This document shows positions 17,113 to 26,013 of a DNA stretch of 64,000 nucleotides, piece by piece. Each line of letters opens with the position of its first letter. Position 1 is the first letter of the stretch. The position numbers were made by a program, and so were the translations under genes. Source of the DNA: Nitrospirota bacterium (GTDB lineage: Bacteria; JACPQY01); the NCBI GenBank assembly GCA_016180645.1, contig JACPAV010000015.1, positions 56,124-120,123 on the forward strand, in the 5' to 3' direction. The notes beneath the pieces are model-generated. The model was not told where the DNA came from. It saw nothing but the letters and a program-made list of their open reading frames with translations, and did no database searches.

Positions 17113-20100
17113 GTGTTATGTGGGGTTAGGAGCGGGCTGCGCGGTGTTCCCGGCGCACAAGTCGCCTTGGCGCGCCTTCAACCTGTGCGTTTCGGGTCGG
17201 TTCTCTTTCTGAGCTTCCTCTTTTCGGCCTGCGGGGACGGAGGTTCGCCGCCACCTGACCTCCCATCCGGAGAACCGCAAGCCGTTTCCGCTTCTTCACC
17301 CGACCCGCCTGACACGATGGCCACCTGTCCCTCCGATGCCTCGGATGGAAACAGCGTGTCGGTGGGTTTCTCCTCACCCGTTTCGGGTGCGGCTTTCTTC
17401 TGCAAGTTGGACAACAAGGCAGCCGTGCCGTGCGCCTCGCCGTTCGAAACGGGTCCGCTCGCGGTGGGCGCTCACAGCTTGACCGTGGGATCGCGGGACG
17501 GGAACGGCAACACGGATCCCACGCCGGTCACCTGCCAATGGTCCGTGGCGCGGGATGCAAACTCGGAAGGGACCAAGCCGCCGTCGGCCTCTGATCTGGG
17601 CGCTCCTTCAAGTGTGAACATCGTGCCGGGGAATGGGTCGATGACCCTGAGTTGGACGGCCGTCCCACAAGCTGTGAGCTACGAGATTCTCTACAACACC
17701 CAAACCTTTTTTGTGGGACCGGAAGGGGGGGTCGTCACCGCTTCGAAGTCGGTGGTGACGACCGCCACCCAGGTGACGATTGCGGATCTTTCAAACGGAA
17801 CGAAGTATTTCTTTGCCGTTTTTGCGATCGATTCGGCCGGAAAGAAGAGCGGAGCCTCCACCGAGGTCAGCGCGACGCCCGTTGCACCGGTGGTCACGGC
17901 TCCCACCGATACGACCGCGCCGATCTTCCTGGGATTGACGTCGGCCGCCTCCCTTTCCAGCACCCAGATCAATCTCGCCTGGACGGCCGGGAGCGACAAT
18001 GTGGCCGCTCCAGCGGACCTCAGTTACAAAATTTGCCAAAGCACGACTTGGGGGGCGTGTCAGACGGCGTTCGCGGCGACGTACACAACGACGGCGGGGG
18101 CCACAAGCTATTCGGTGACCGGTCTTACGGCCTCGATGCTTTATTACTTTGTCGCGCGCGCGCAGGACCCTGCGGGAAACACCGATGGCAACACGATTCA
18201 AAAGAGCGCGACGACGCAGGCCGGTGCGGATACGACACCGCCGACGTTTTCCGGGATTTCCTCGGCCACCGCGGTTTCGAGTAGCAAGATCAATCTTGCC
18301 TGGTTCGCGGCCTACGATGGCGTCACCCTGACCAGCGCCCTGGTGTATGACGTTTGCCAATCCACAACATCAGGCTCATGCGCATCGAGTTTCGCAGCCA
18401 CCTATTCCAGCTCGGCCGGCGCGACGGCTTACTCCGCAACCGGCCTCACTCCGGACACCCCTTACTACTTTGTTGTCCGCGCGAAGGACACGGCGGGCAA
18501 TCGCGATACGAACACCGTGCAGAAAAGTGCAGTGACGAGTGTGACGCAGGTTGCCCAAGCAGTGACCGCCCACATGGGGGGCCACTCTTGCAGCCTCCTG
18601 GCGGACGGCTCGGTGAGTTGTTGGGGAATCAATACCTACGGCCAACTTGGGGATGGTACGACCGTGAACAAACTCACCCCTGTGGCCGTGAGCGGCCTGT
18701 CCACTGCCTTGGCGGTGTCAGGGGGCGACTCACACACCTGCGCCCTTCTTTCCGACGGCACGGTGAAATGCTGGGGATACAATTTCTACGGTGGGCTTGG
18801 GGACGGGAGCACGGCCCACAGATCGACCCCGGTGGTGGTGAACAGCCTCTCGGGCGCGGTGGCCGTCGCGGGGGGTGGATCTTACACCTGTTCGCTACTG
18901 TCCGATGGCACGGTGAAGTGCTGGGGGTACAACAACTCGGGCCAGCTTGGGGACGGGACGACAGTGGGCAAATTGACGCCCGTGGCCGTGAGCAGCCTCT
19001 CGGGTGCTGTGGCCGTTGCGGGGGGCGGCACTCACACCTGTTCCCTTCTTTCCGAGGGGACGGTGAAATGCTGGGGGTACAACAACTCGGGCCAGCTGGG
19101 GGACGGGACAACAGTGTACAAATCGACGCCCGTAGCCGTGAGCAGTCTCTCGGGCGCCCTGGTCGTCGCAGAGGGCACCTCGCACACCTGTTCTCTGCTT
19201 TCCGATGGGACGGTGAAATGTTGGGGGTACAATGTCTCCGGCCAGCTGGGGGACGGGACGACGGCGGACAAGTCAACCCCGGTAGCCGCGAGCAGCCTCT
19301 CGGGCGTAGTGGCCGTTGCGGGGGGCAACAATCACACTTGTTCCCTCCTTGCGGACGGAAAAGTGAAGTGCTGGGGGCGCAATGATTTTGGCCAGCTTGG
19401 GGACGGGACGACGATGAACAAGTCAACTCCTGTGACCGCGAGCAGCCTCTCGGGCGCCGTAGCCGTCTCAGGAGGTGTCTATCACACCTGTTCCCTTCTT
19501 TCCGAGGGGACGGTGAAATGCTGGGGGGGCAACGGGTACGGTCAGCTTGGGGATGGGACGCTCGTGAGCAAATCGACCCCTGTGACCGTTCCCATAACCG
19601 GGGGAGCGCTCGGCGTGATTTCGCCCAACCTCCACGAATCCGCCGCATCCGGCGCACCGGCGCGGCCCTGGCGGGAGGGCTTGAGCGGTGGAATGGATCA
19701 TTCTTGCGCGATCCTTTCGGATGGCACGGGACGATGCTGGGGGGAAACTACTGGTACCAGTTAGGCGAAGGGAACTGGGCCTACGACGACAAGTCCGTCC
19801 CCGTAGTGGTGACGAGCCTGAGCGGCGCCGTGAGCATCACGGGAGGGGTCTACCACACTTGCGCACTGATCGCGGATGGTACGGTTCGGTGCTGGGGGTA
19901 TGGGTCCTCCGGCCAACTCGGGAGCGGGGGAACCTCGTCGAATGTGGCTCCGACGGCGGTCTCTTCTCTCTCCGGCTCGAGCGGAGTCTCAGCGGGCCAG
20001 ATCCACACCTGCGCGCTTAAGTCCGACGGTACGGCCAAATGCTGGGGGAACAATCTGTACGGTCAACTGGGTGACGGAACGTCAACCAATAGAACAACGC

Positions 20101-20726
20101 CCATAAGCGTCACCTCGCTGACCGGCGTGCTGGCGATCTCGGCAGGGGGTTCTCATACGTGCGCCCTGCGCGTCGACGGAAGCGCCATGTGCTGGGGGGC
20201 CAATGACTACGGACAGGTAGGCGATTCGACGTCGGCGAACAAGAGCGTTCCCACCGCCGTAACGTCCCTCTCCGGCGGCGTCGCGGTGGTCGCGGGTGGC
20301 AGTGGGTCGTGCGCGCTCTTGGCCGACGGCACGGTGAAGTGCTGGGGACGCAACAACTATGGTCAAATCGGAGACGGTACAACGGTGGACCGTCTGTCAC
20401 CCACCGCAGTCTCGGCCCTCACGAGCGCCACCGCCGTCTCCGGAGGCCAGTCCCACAACTGTGCCCTGATTTCGGATGGATCCATCAAGTGCTGGGGGTA
20501 TAACGCCTACGGTCAGATCGGAGACGGCGCCTCCGTGAACCGCACGACGCCCGTTGCCGTTTCGGGGCTGAACTCCGCCGCGTCCGTAACCGCGAGGGGT
20601 TCTCATTCGTGTGCCCTGCTTTCAGACGGGACCGCAAAGTGCTGGGGCCGAAACAGCTCGGGCCAAGTTGGCGATGGAACGTCCATCCAGCGGCTGGTCC
20701 CCACTCCCGTGACAGGGTTGCCATAG
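17113..20726 (+). CDS. RCC1-repeat surface lipoprotein, interrupted by a frameshift
   Basis: The product runs in one frame to TAG 19764 and in a second frame from about 19,740 to the stop at 20726. The reading frame breaks in the G tract 19,739-19,744: six Gs, where a seventh would restore CWGGN-YWYQLGEGN and link both halves. Lipobox FLFSAC (Cys40 from GTG 17113). The order is an Ig-like segment, three Fn3 domains (about 165-475) and then RCC1 repeats: seven blades, a linker with [14 protein letters not shown], and seven more blades. The intact length would be about 1204 residues. First gene of an operon with the two genes downstream. Whether the shift is a sequencing error, slippage or inactivation cannot be told here. 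Confidence 0.8.
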
Positions 20727-20743
20727 CCGATGAAATCAAACAG

Positions 20744-23059
20744 ATGAATCGTCTGGACGCGGGCGCCATCCGAGTATTGTTCTGGGTCGGCATGGCGGTG
20801 GTTTCCTGCAAGATTGACGCCTCCAGCGTGGTCAGCGAATCGTTGGTCTACGGGAAGATCACGGATGGCGATGGGAATCCCCTGGGCGGAGTGCAGGTGC
20901 AGGCTCTCCTCGGCGGACGGATTGAGAAGTCTGCCTTCTCGATGACGGTTGACGATCCTTCCTCGATCGAGGATGATACCGGCGCCTACCGGGTCTTCGG
21001 CGTGCCCGGAGGAGACGTCCAAATCCGATTCACCCGGGAAGGATTCGCGCCGAAATTCCACAGCATCACACTCGCGCAAAAGAACCTTCGATTGGATACC
21101 ACTCTGGTACCGATGGATGGGCGTCTGAAAATAAACGTTCAGAGCATTATCGGTCCACAGGCCGGCGCCAAGGTCATTGTAAGCCACCCGAACTACGACC
21201 TGGCATCGCCGTCTGCTTCTCCTTCGCGGGGCATCGAGGCGCGGCGAGCGAGCCCTCGCACGCGCTCCACGGGATCGGATGGGATCGTGAGTTTCGACGA
21301 ATTGCCCGCCGACGATGGCTTTGTCGTCACCGTGCCGGACGTGGACCTCGACAACGACGGCGTGGGGGACATGGAGGGGGGCAAGCAAACGGCCAACCTC
21401 ATGAAATCTTCGCCCTCCGTGGCGCGCTCGCTCAACTTTTTTCTCAACAAGAAGGTGACCTACACGGGTACGCTTTCCGTTCAGGTGTACGGCGTATCGG
21501 GGCCGGTACCTGCGGCGACCGTGACCCTCGTGAACTCCGAGCACGGTCTGACCACGGAACGCAAGACGAACGAACTCGGCGTGGCCGACTTTTCGTCCCT
21601 CCCCACCACCACGGGCTACCAGATCTACGTCAGTCCTCTCGACACGGACGGCGACGGCGAATTCGACTACGAGGCTTACATCCACCCCATCAACGACCTC
21701 AACGAATTCGGCGACAGTCCGGGCGTCGCGTCCACCTTTGCCCTCAACACCTACACGGGAACCACGGTCAAGGTCCGGCTCAAGCGGGCGGCCACGTTTC
21801 GAGTGGTGTACACGGACATCGGGGCGGACGATGCCGTGGCGCCGGGTGACAAGATCAGCATTCTTTTCTCGCATGAGGTGGAGAAGTTGAGCGTGGATGA
21901 GCCCAATCAGGATCTCTTCATGGCCGCCGATCTGAACCGCGATGGATCATTCGACTGTTCGGTGGACTCGGCTTCCTCCTCCGAGTGCATCCCGTTCAAA
22001 TCGGCCTTGGACAGCAGTCCCGGAACGAAACTGACGATCGAATTTGTGGAGAAGCCGCGCGCGGGGTTCCGGTACCTGCTCGATATGGGATTTGTGTCCT
22101 CGACAGCCGGACAACTCCTACAGTGGGACGATCCCACGAATGCCTCCCTGATGTTCTGGGTGAGGTCGGGTGCGAGCAAACCGACCAGCCCGACGATAGC
22201 CCTCTGCTCGGTCTCGGCGCTCAGTTGCAGCACCCCCGTGGCTACGGCGATCAATTACAACACCGTGCCGGATCTTCAGTGGCCCTCCGTTGCCGGCGCC
22301 CTCGAGTACCGCTTGTACGCCAAGAATTCGAAGGGCGTTACGGGGTGGGTGCGCCTGGCCTCCTTCGCGCCGCGCTACCCGGAGGGCACGGAATTCATCA
22401 CGGACAGTCAATACACCATGCCGAGCGTGTTTCTGATCTATCCCACGCTGCCTACGAGCATCTTCGGCGGGTCCACCTCGGTCACGTATGCGGTCACGGC
22501 CGTAAGCTCGGATGGAATCGAAGGCGACATCGATGCCTCCCGCGCGTTGGTGCTGTCGGACAAGGTGGCGCCGCTCAACTTCGGCACGATCATGACTTCC
22601 ACGGACCAGAGCGTCGTACCGGGGCAGGATGGGTCAAAAATCAGGGCCAGCAGCAGTTCCGCCGACAACACCAAGTCCACGGATACGGGGGTGACTCCTC
22701 CCACGGACTCAAAAAAAATCCAGGTGATTGTCCGGACCTTCCTCGAACCGATGAGCGGTTCGGTAAGCATCGATGTCATTGAGGAGGGGACGGCGGGCTG
22801 TCCCGCCTCGGGCGCAGCCAATGTGGAGTCGCTGTCGAAGCCGAGCTGGGTGTGGGGGCCGTTGGCCATGGAGGGGGTCATGGACATCACCATCGGTTCG
22901 AACAGGGACAACTCGGGTGACTGTCTCTTGTTGAAATTCGACGGGATCAGCGACGCGTCTGGAAATCGGGAATCGTTGACGACCCCCACCTCGAATCCCA
23001 ACCCGACCTACGGCTTTCTGGTGTGCAGCGGGGACGTCTGCATCTATCAGCTGGATTGA
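20744..23059 (+). CDS. Lipoprotein with carboxypeptidase-regulatory-like domains
   Basis: 771 residues. ATG 20744 is preferred (MNRLDAGAIRVLF, lipobox VVSC) because everything upstream belongs to the RCC1 gene. Residues about 30-120 form a CarboxypepD_reg-like beta-sandwich (VYGKITDGDGNPLGGVQVQA, then GAYRVFGVPGGDVQI), with a second at about 235-330 (TGTLSVQVYGVSGPVPAATV). DLDNDGVGDME and DTDGDGEFDYE are calcium-loop-like. The C-terminal half has Big_5-like and Fn3-like stretches. One loop (SPSASPSRGIEARRASP) looks repeat-derived. It starts 17 nt after the RCC1 gene stop and is followed after 1 nt by the barrel gene. Confidence 0.7.
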   Translation: MNRLDAGAIRVLFWVGMAVVSCKIDASSVVSESLVYGKITDGDGNPLGGVQVQALLGGRIEKSAFSMTVDDPSSIEDDTGAYRVFGVPGGDVQIRFTREGFAPKFHSITLAQKNLRLDTTLVPMDGRLKINVQSIIGPQAGAKVIVSHPNYDLASPSASPSRGIEARRASPRTRSTGSDGIVSFDELPADDGFVVTVPDVDLDNDGVGDMEGGKQTANLMKSSPSVARSLNFFLNKKVTYTGTLSVQVYGVSGPVPAATVTLVNSEHGLTTERKTNELGVADFSSLPTTTGYQIYVSPLDTDGDGEFDYEAYIHPINDLNEFGDSPGVASTFALNTYTGTTVKVRLKRAATFRVVYTDIGADDAVAPGDKISILFSHEVEKLSVDEPNQDLFMAADLNRDGSFDCSVDSASSSECIPFKSALDSSPGTKLTIEFVEKPRAGFRYLLDMGFVSSTAGQLLQWDDPTNASLMFWVRSGASKPTSPTIALCSVSALSCSTPVATAINYNTVPDLQWPSVAGALEYRLYAKNSKGVTGWVRLASFAPRYPEGTEFITDSQYTMPSVFLIYPTLPTSIFGGSTSVTYAVTAVSSDGIEGDIDASRALVLSDKVAPLNFGTIMTSTDQSVVPGQDGSKIRASSSSADNTKSTDTGVTPPTDSKKIQVIVRTFLEPMSGSVSIDVIEEGTAGCPASGAANVESLSKPSWVWGPLAMEGVMDITIGSNRDNSGDCLLLKFDGISDASGNRESLTTPTSNPNPTYGFLVCSGDVCIYQLD

Positions 23060-23060
23060 G

Positions 23061-24026
23061 ATGAGGCCGTCTCGAAGGCGGAGCGCGCGGCGGTGGGCCG
23101 CCGGTGTCGCTTGCGCTGTGGTTCTGGGTGTCCGGGCCGCTGAGGCATCCGCACAATCCAGCACGCCGACACCGGTATTTGTCGTGGATGGCTCGAACAA
23201 ATTGGTTTCGATGGATCGGGTGAGAGCGGCCGTGGAGTCGGCGGGGTTCTCCTTGAACGGCATCCGGCCCGCGAAGAAGAAGACGGACAAGACCTATGTT
23301 CTGTGCGAAGAAAGCGCCAAGTCCGAGGCCGTGCGCCTGGTCGATCAACTCGGATTGAGCGCGGAGATTCTGACACGGGGGAAGATAAAGCAGGCTCCGA
23401 TCATGCTCGTCCTGGGGGCCGACTGGGCCGATCCGCCCGGACCCAAGAAGACCGTTCGCAACACCAAGCGGCGCCGATCCCGATCCCTCCCTTGGATGGT
23501 TGGTCTTGCGGCAGGGTTCATTCCCGTCGGCTCGCTGACCCAGGACGAATTGGGGGAGCAATCTTCTTATTCCCAGTCGATGGACGTGGGGCCGGAGCTG
23601 ACGATCGAAAGAGTTTGGGCGCGATGGATTTCGACGGGGTTGGCCCTGTCATCCCTGGTTACTTTCCATGCCGAAACGGAAAACCTCAATGAGCCGGAGG
23701 CCAGTTCGAATCTTGGCCAGCAAATCATGCTGGCTCCCTACCTGCGCGTTTCACTTCCGGTGGCGGATGAATACACGGCGTTTGCGAGGGGAGGGATCGG
23801 TCCGGCCTACTTTCGGCCGAACGGCGACGAGGAGACGCAAGCGGCAGGCTACTCAGGCTCGGCGGGCGTCGGTGCGATGTGGTCCGCGAAAAAAAAGAAG
23901 TCACTCCGCCGGTGGAGCGTGCTCGGTGAAGCCTCGGCGCACTTCACGCAGTTCTATCCCTACATTATCAACAGTTGGACACTCTACTACGCCCGGCTCG
24001 GCTTGGGCGTGGGCTATCGGTTCTAA
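23061..24026 (+). CDS. Outer-membrane beta-barrel protein with N-terminal LytR_C-like domain
   Basis: 321 residues. The signal peptide ends near EASAQ. Residues about 38-125 resemble the LytR_C fold (VFVVDGSNKLVSMDRVRAAV, AGFSLNG, IMLVLGADWADP). After a basic linker (TKRRRSRS), residues about 150-321 alternate hydrophobic and polar residues and end in a C-terminal Phe (LGLGVGYRF), as in outer-membrane barrels. ATG 23061 lies 1 nt after the upstream stop, so translation is probably coupled. A second protein of this architecture is at 56,847-57,974. Inferred role: an anchor or pore associated with the co-transcribed surface lipoproteins. Confidence 0.7.
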   Translation: MRPSRRRSARRWAAGVACAVVLGVRAAEASAQSSTPTPVFVVDGSNKLVSMDRVRAAVESAGFSLNGIRPAKKKTDKTYVLCEESAKSEAVRLVDQLGLSAEILTRGKIKQAPIMLVLGADWADPPGPKKTVRNTKRRRSRSLPWMVGLAAGFIPVGSLTQDELGEQSSYSQSMDVGPELTIERVWARWISTGLALSSLVTFHAETENLNEPEASSNLGQQIMLAPYLRVSLPVADEYTAFARGGIGPAYFRPNGDEETQAAGYSGSAGVGAMWSAKKKKSLRRWSVLGEASAHFTQFYPYIINSWTLYYARLGLGVGYRF

Positions 24027-24076
24027 GCTCGACTTTTGCCATTTTTTGAAAGGTTTATGTTGGTCATTATGCGTAG

Positions 24077-24124
24077 GGGAGGGTCTTCAGACCCTCCCGA
24101 CAAGAGGGAGCATCTGAAGATGCT
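24077..24124. terminator. Two stem-loops between convergent genes
   Basis: GGGAGGGTCT/AGACCCTCCC (24,077-24,098) and AGCATCT/AGATGCT (24,109-24,124) are perfect hairpins between convergent genes. T-tracts are weak, so a dispersed palindromic repeat acting as a bidirectional terminator is the best description. Confidence 0.5.
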
Positions 24125-24130
24125 ATTCTG

Positions 24131-25423
24131 TTAGAGGCTCTTAACTTCGCAGTAGACGGGGATGAGCCACTCGGGGCTCCGTTCTCCGAGGATCAGATCG
24201 GGTGTCAGCCGGGCGCATACGCCGGCGAACCGTCCCCCGATCACGAATATTCCAAGGTTGAGCCGGAGGTCCCCGTACTTGGCCAACCCCAACTCGCGCG
24301 GCGCGCGGAAAGGCGGGGGTAGCACCAGTTTCTGGAGAGCGCCTTCTCCGCGCCGGGCCTTTGCAACCAAGCCGAGCCACGATGCGCGATTCAAATGTGC
24401 CCCCAGACGGATTCCCTTTCCCTGGTTTCGATCGGCCGGCTTGTATAGGTAATCGTTCTGTTGGCGGATCGCCCGGTCCGCAGGAGGTCCGATGAGAATT
24501 CGGGGAATGTGCGGTTCCAGGCGTATTCGCTCTTTGGGCGGCAGCGAGTCGAGCGCCCATTGGAGGGACGCCTTGTGAAAGCCCGGATCGGAGTGGAAGG
24601 ACCCGACGACGCAAATGGCTTTCGAGCGGTACGCCGCGAGGAAGGACCTGAAGTCGTGAGGCCGCGTGAAGATTTCGCGGGAAGTGGCGCGGCGGTAGAT
24701 GATGTCGATGGGCGTTTTACCGCGGTAGAGCCGACCAGCCCGGAAATTCAGCTCTCGCGGATCGACCGTCATGCTGGGCAGGCCGCGGTCCACCAGGTAG
24801 ACCGCGATGTTCGTTTGGTCCTGCCGCGTCTTAACTTCGCGGTAGTCCATGATGGCCACGAGAGGATTTGACTTCGGGCGTCGTCCCGAGGTCGCGCAAA
24901 ACTGCCGGTAGGATTCGAGGAGGGTGTCCAGGAGAGCTTGTCTCACGGAGAGAGATTCGAATCGCCGGGCGTGCGAACCGAGGAACGGCCCCATGACTTC
25001 GAGGTAGTGGCTGTTCAATCGATCGGAATAATCGATGTAGGCCGTTCCGTCCGTGTTGATTTCCAGGAATTGAGGCCCTCGGGTCGTCCAATACGCATCA
25101 ATTCTGGCGATGGGGACGGCGCGTGGGTAGCCGGCTGGCGCAGTTACAAACTCCTCTTGAAGCCGAGAAAATCCCATGCCTTGTACTCTTCTCTCCCGTA
25201 GCCTTTGGCGGGTGAAGGACTCCAAACCCCCGGCAACCGCGGAGGATAGCCGGCGGAGAAGGTTCGTTTCAGAAGCGGAGAGGACGAGGGGCAGTCCGAG
25301 CAGGGGAAGGGGTTTGTTGCCGTACTTCAGGCGGGCCGAATTCGGCGATCTTCGAAAGGGCTGGGCATTTCGAACCACGAAGCCCGCCTGTGCGAGGGGT
25401 AATACTTCGTGCAACCAGTACAT
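24131..25423 (-). CDS. ATP-grasp-like protein (circularly permuted or glutathionylspermidine-synthase-like)
   Basis: 430 residues, no signal peptide, probably cytoplasmic. The motifs point to an ATP-grasp carboxylate-amine ligase: ARIDAYWTTRGPQFLEINTD (acidic metal-binding segment) and YLYKPADRNQGKGIRLGA (nucleotide-binding loop), with LRLNLGIFVIGGRFAG near the end. The arrangement is closer to uncharacterised circularly permuted ATP-grasp proteins than to classical ligases. Substrates cannot be named. It is convergent with the barrel operon and stands alone. ATG 25423 is the first plausible start; no Shine-Dalgarno sequence was found. Confidence 0.6.
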   Translation of the reverse strand: MYWLHEVLPLAQAGFVVRNAQPFRRSPNSARLKYGNKPLPLLGLPLVLSASETNLLRRLSSAVAGGLESFTRQRLRERRVQGMGFSRLQEEFVTAPAGYPRAVPIARIDAYWTTRGPQFLEINTDGTAYIDYSDRLNSHYLEVMGPFLGSHARRFESLSVRQALLDTLLESYRQFCATSGRRPKSNPLVAIMDYREVKTRQDQTNIAVYLVDRGLPSMTVDPRELNFRAGRLYRGKTPIDIIYRRATSREIFTRPHDFRSFLAAYRSKAICVVGSFHSDPGFHKASLQWALDSLPPKERIRLEPHIPRILIGPPADRAIRQQNDYLYKPADRNQGKGIRLGAHLNRASWLGLVAKARRGEGALQKLVLPPPFRAPRELGLAKYGDLRLNLGIFVIGGRFAGVCARLTPDLILGERSPEWLIPVYCEVKSL

Positions 25424-25565
25424 GGTGATTTAGGAGTGGACAATTTACGGACAGGAATCCTTTCCCACGACCCGATGGATGGCGTGAAATCGGCGGGGCA
25501 AAGACTCGCGGACGCTCCAGCGCAGTGCTATCCGTATCTCCGTCGGATGGCACTCCCTGGAGAAA

Positions 25566-25602
25566 GAGAAAAGCCGCGCCCCAAGCGGAGCCTGGGGCGC
25601 GG
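25566..25602 (-). terminator. Rho-independent terminator of the small lipoprotein gene
   Basis: Minus strand: CCGCGCCCCA, 9-nt loop, TGGGGCGCGG, then GCTTTTC. A ten-pair stem followed by a short T run, 17 nt after the stop codon. Confidence 0.8.
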
Positions 25603-25618
25603 GGAAGTTGTGACTGCC

Positions 25619-25822
25619 TTACTTCGGCTGCTCAGCCGGAGCTTCAGCCGGAGCTTCGGCCGGGGCGCCCTCAACCGGTGGGGCTGCCTGCTCCATCGGA
25701 ACCGGGGCTACCGCCTCGGCAGGGGGCATCGTCGGGGGAGCCGAAGACTCCTCCGCTTGCTTGGTGCAACCGGCAACGCTCATGACAAAGAAGAGCGCCG
25801 TTGCGGAAATCAATTTCTTCAT
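25619..25822 (-). CDS. Small proline/alanine-rich lipoprotein
   Basis: 67 residues. Lipobox SVAGC (Cys19) follows a clear signal peptide; the mature part is low-complexity, with three APAE repeats before the C-terminus (PAEAPAEAPAEQPK). Shine-Dalgarno GAAGGAGG precedes the ATG. A perfect consensus promoter lies about 120 nt upstream and a strong terminator follows, so this is probably a highly expressed single gene, like small structural lipoproteins. Function unknown. Confidence 0.8.
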   Translation of the reverse strand: MKKLISATALFFVMSVAGCTKQAEESSAPPTMPPAEAVAPVPMEQAAPPVEGAPAEAPAEAPAEQPK

Positions 25823-25948
25823 GTGGATTCCTCCTTCGTTGGAATATCGGCCGGGATTACCCTTGCCGACGGTGAATTGGGCAGGTCGAAACCCCCGGGG
25901 GGGTCAGTTGAACCAATTCTTGATGCTGACTCATTTATGACGCGGCGC

Positions 25949-25977
25949 ATTATAGGTAGAGCCACTCCGGATGTCAA
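25949..25977 (-). promoter_or_regulatory. Perfect sigma-70 consensus promoter
   Basis: Minus strand TTGACA (25,972-25,977), exactly 17 bp, TATAAT (25,949-25,954). It drives the small lipoprotein and leaves a 5' untranslated region of about 120 nt. That leader contains a CCCCCCCGGGGG stretch of unknown role. Confidence 0.85.
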
Positions 25978-26013
25978 GCCTAACCGCGATAAAAAATTCC
26001 TGTTTTCAGGGCG

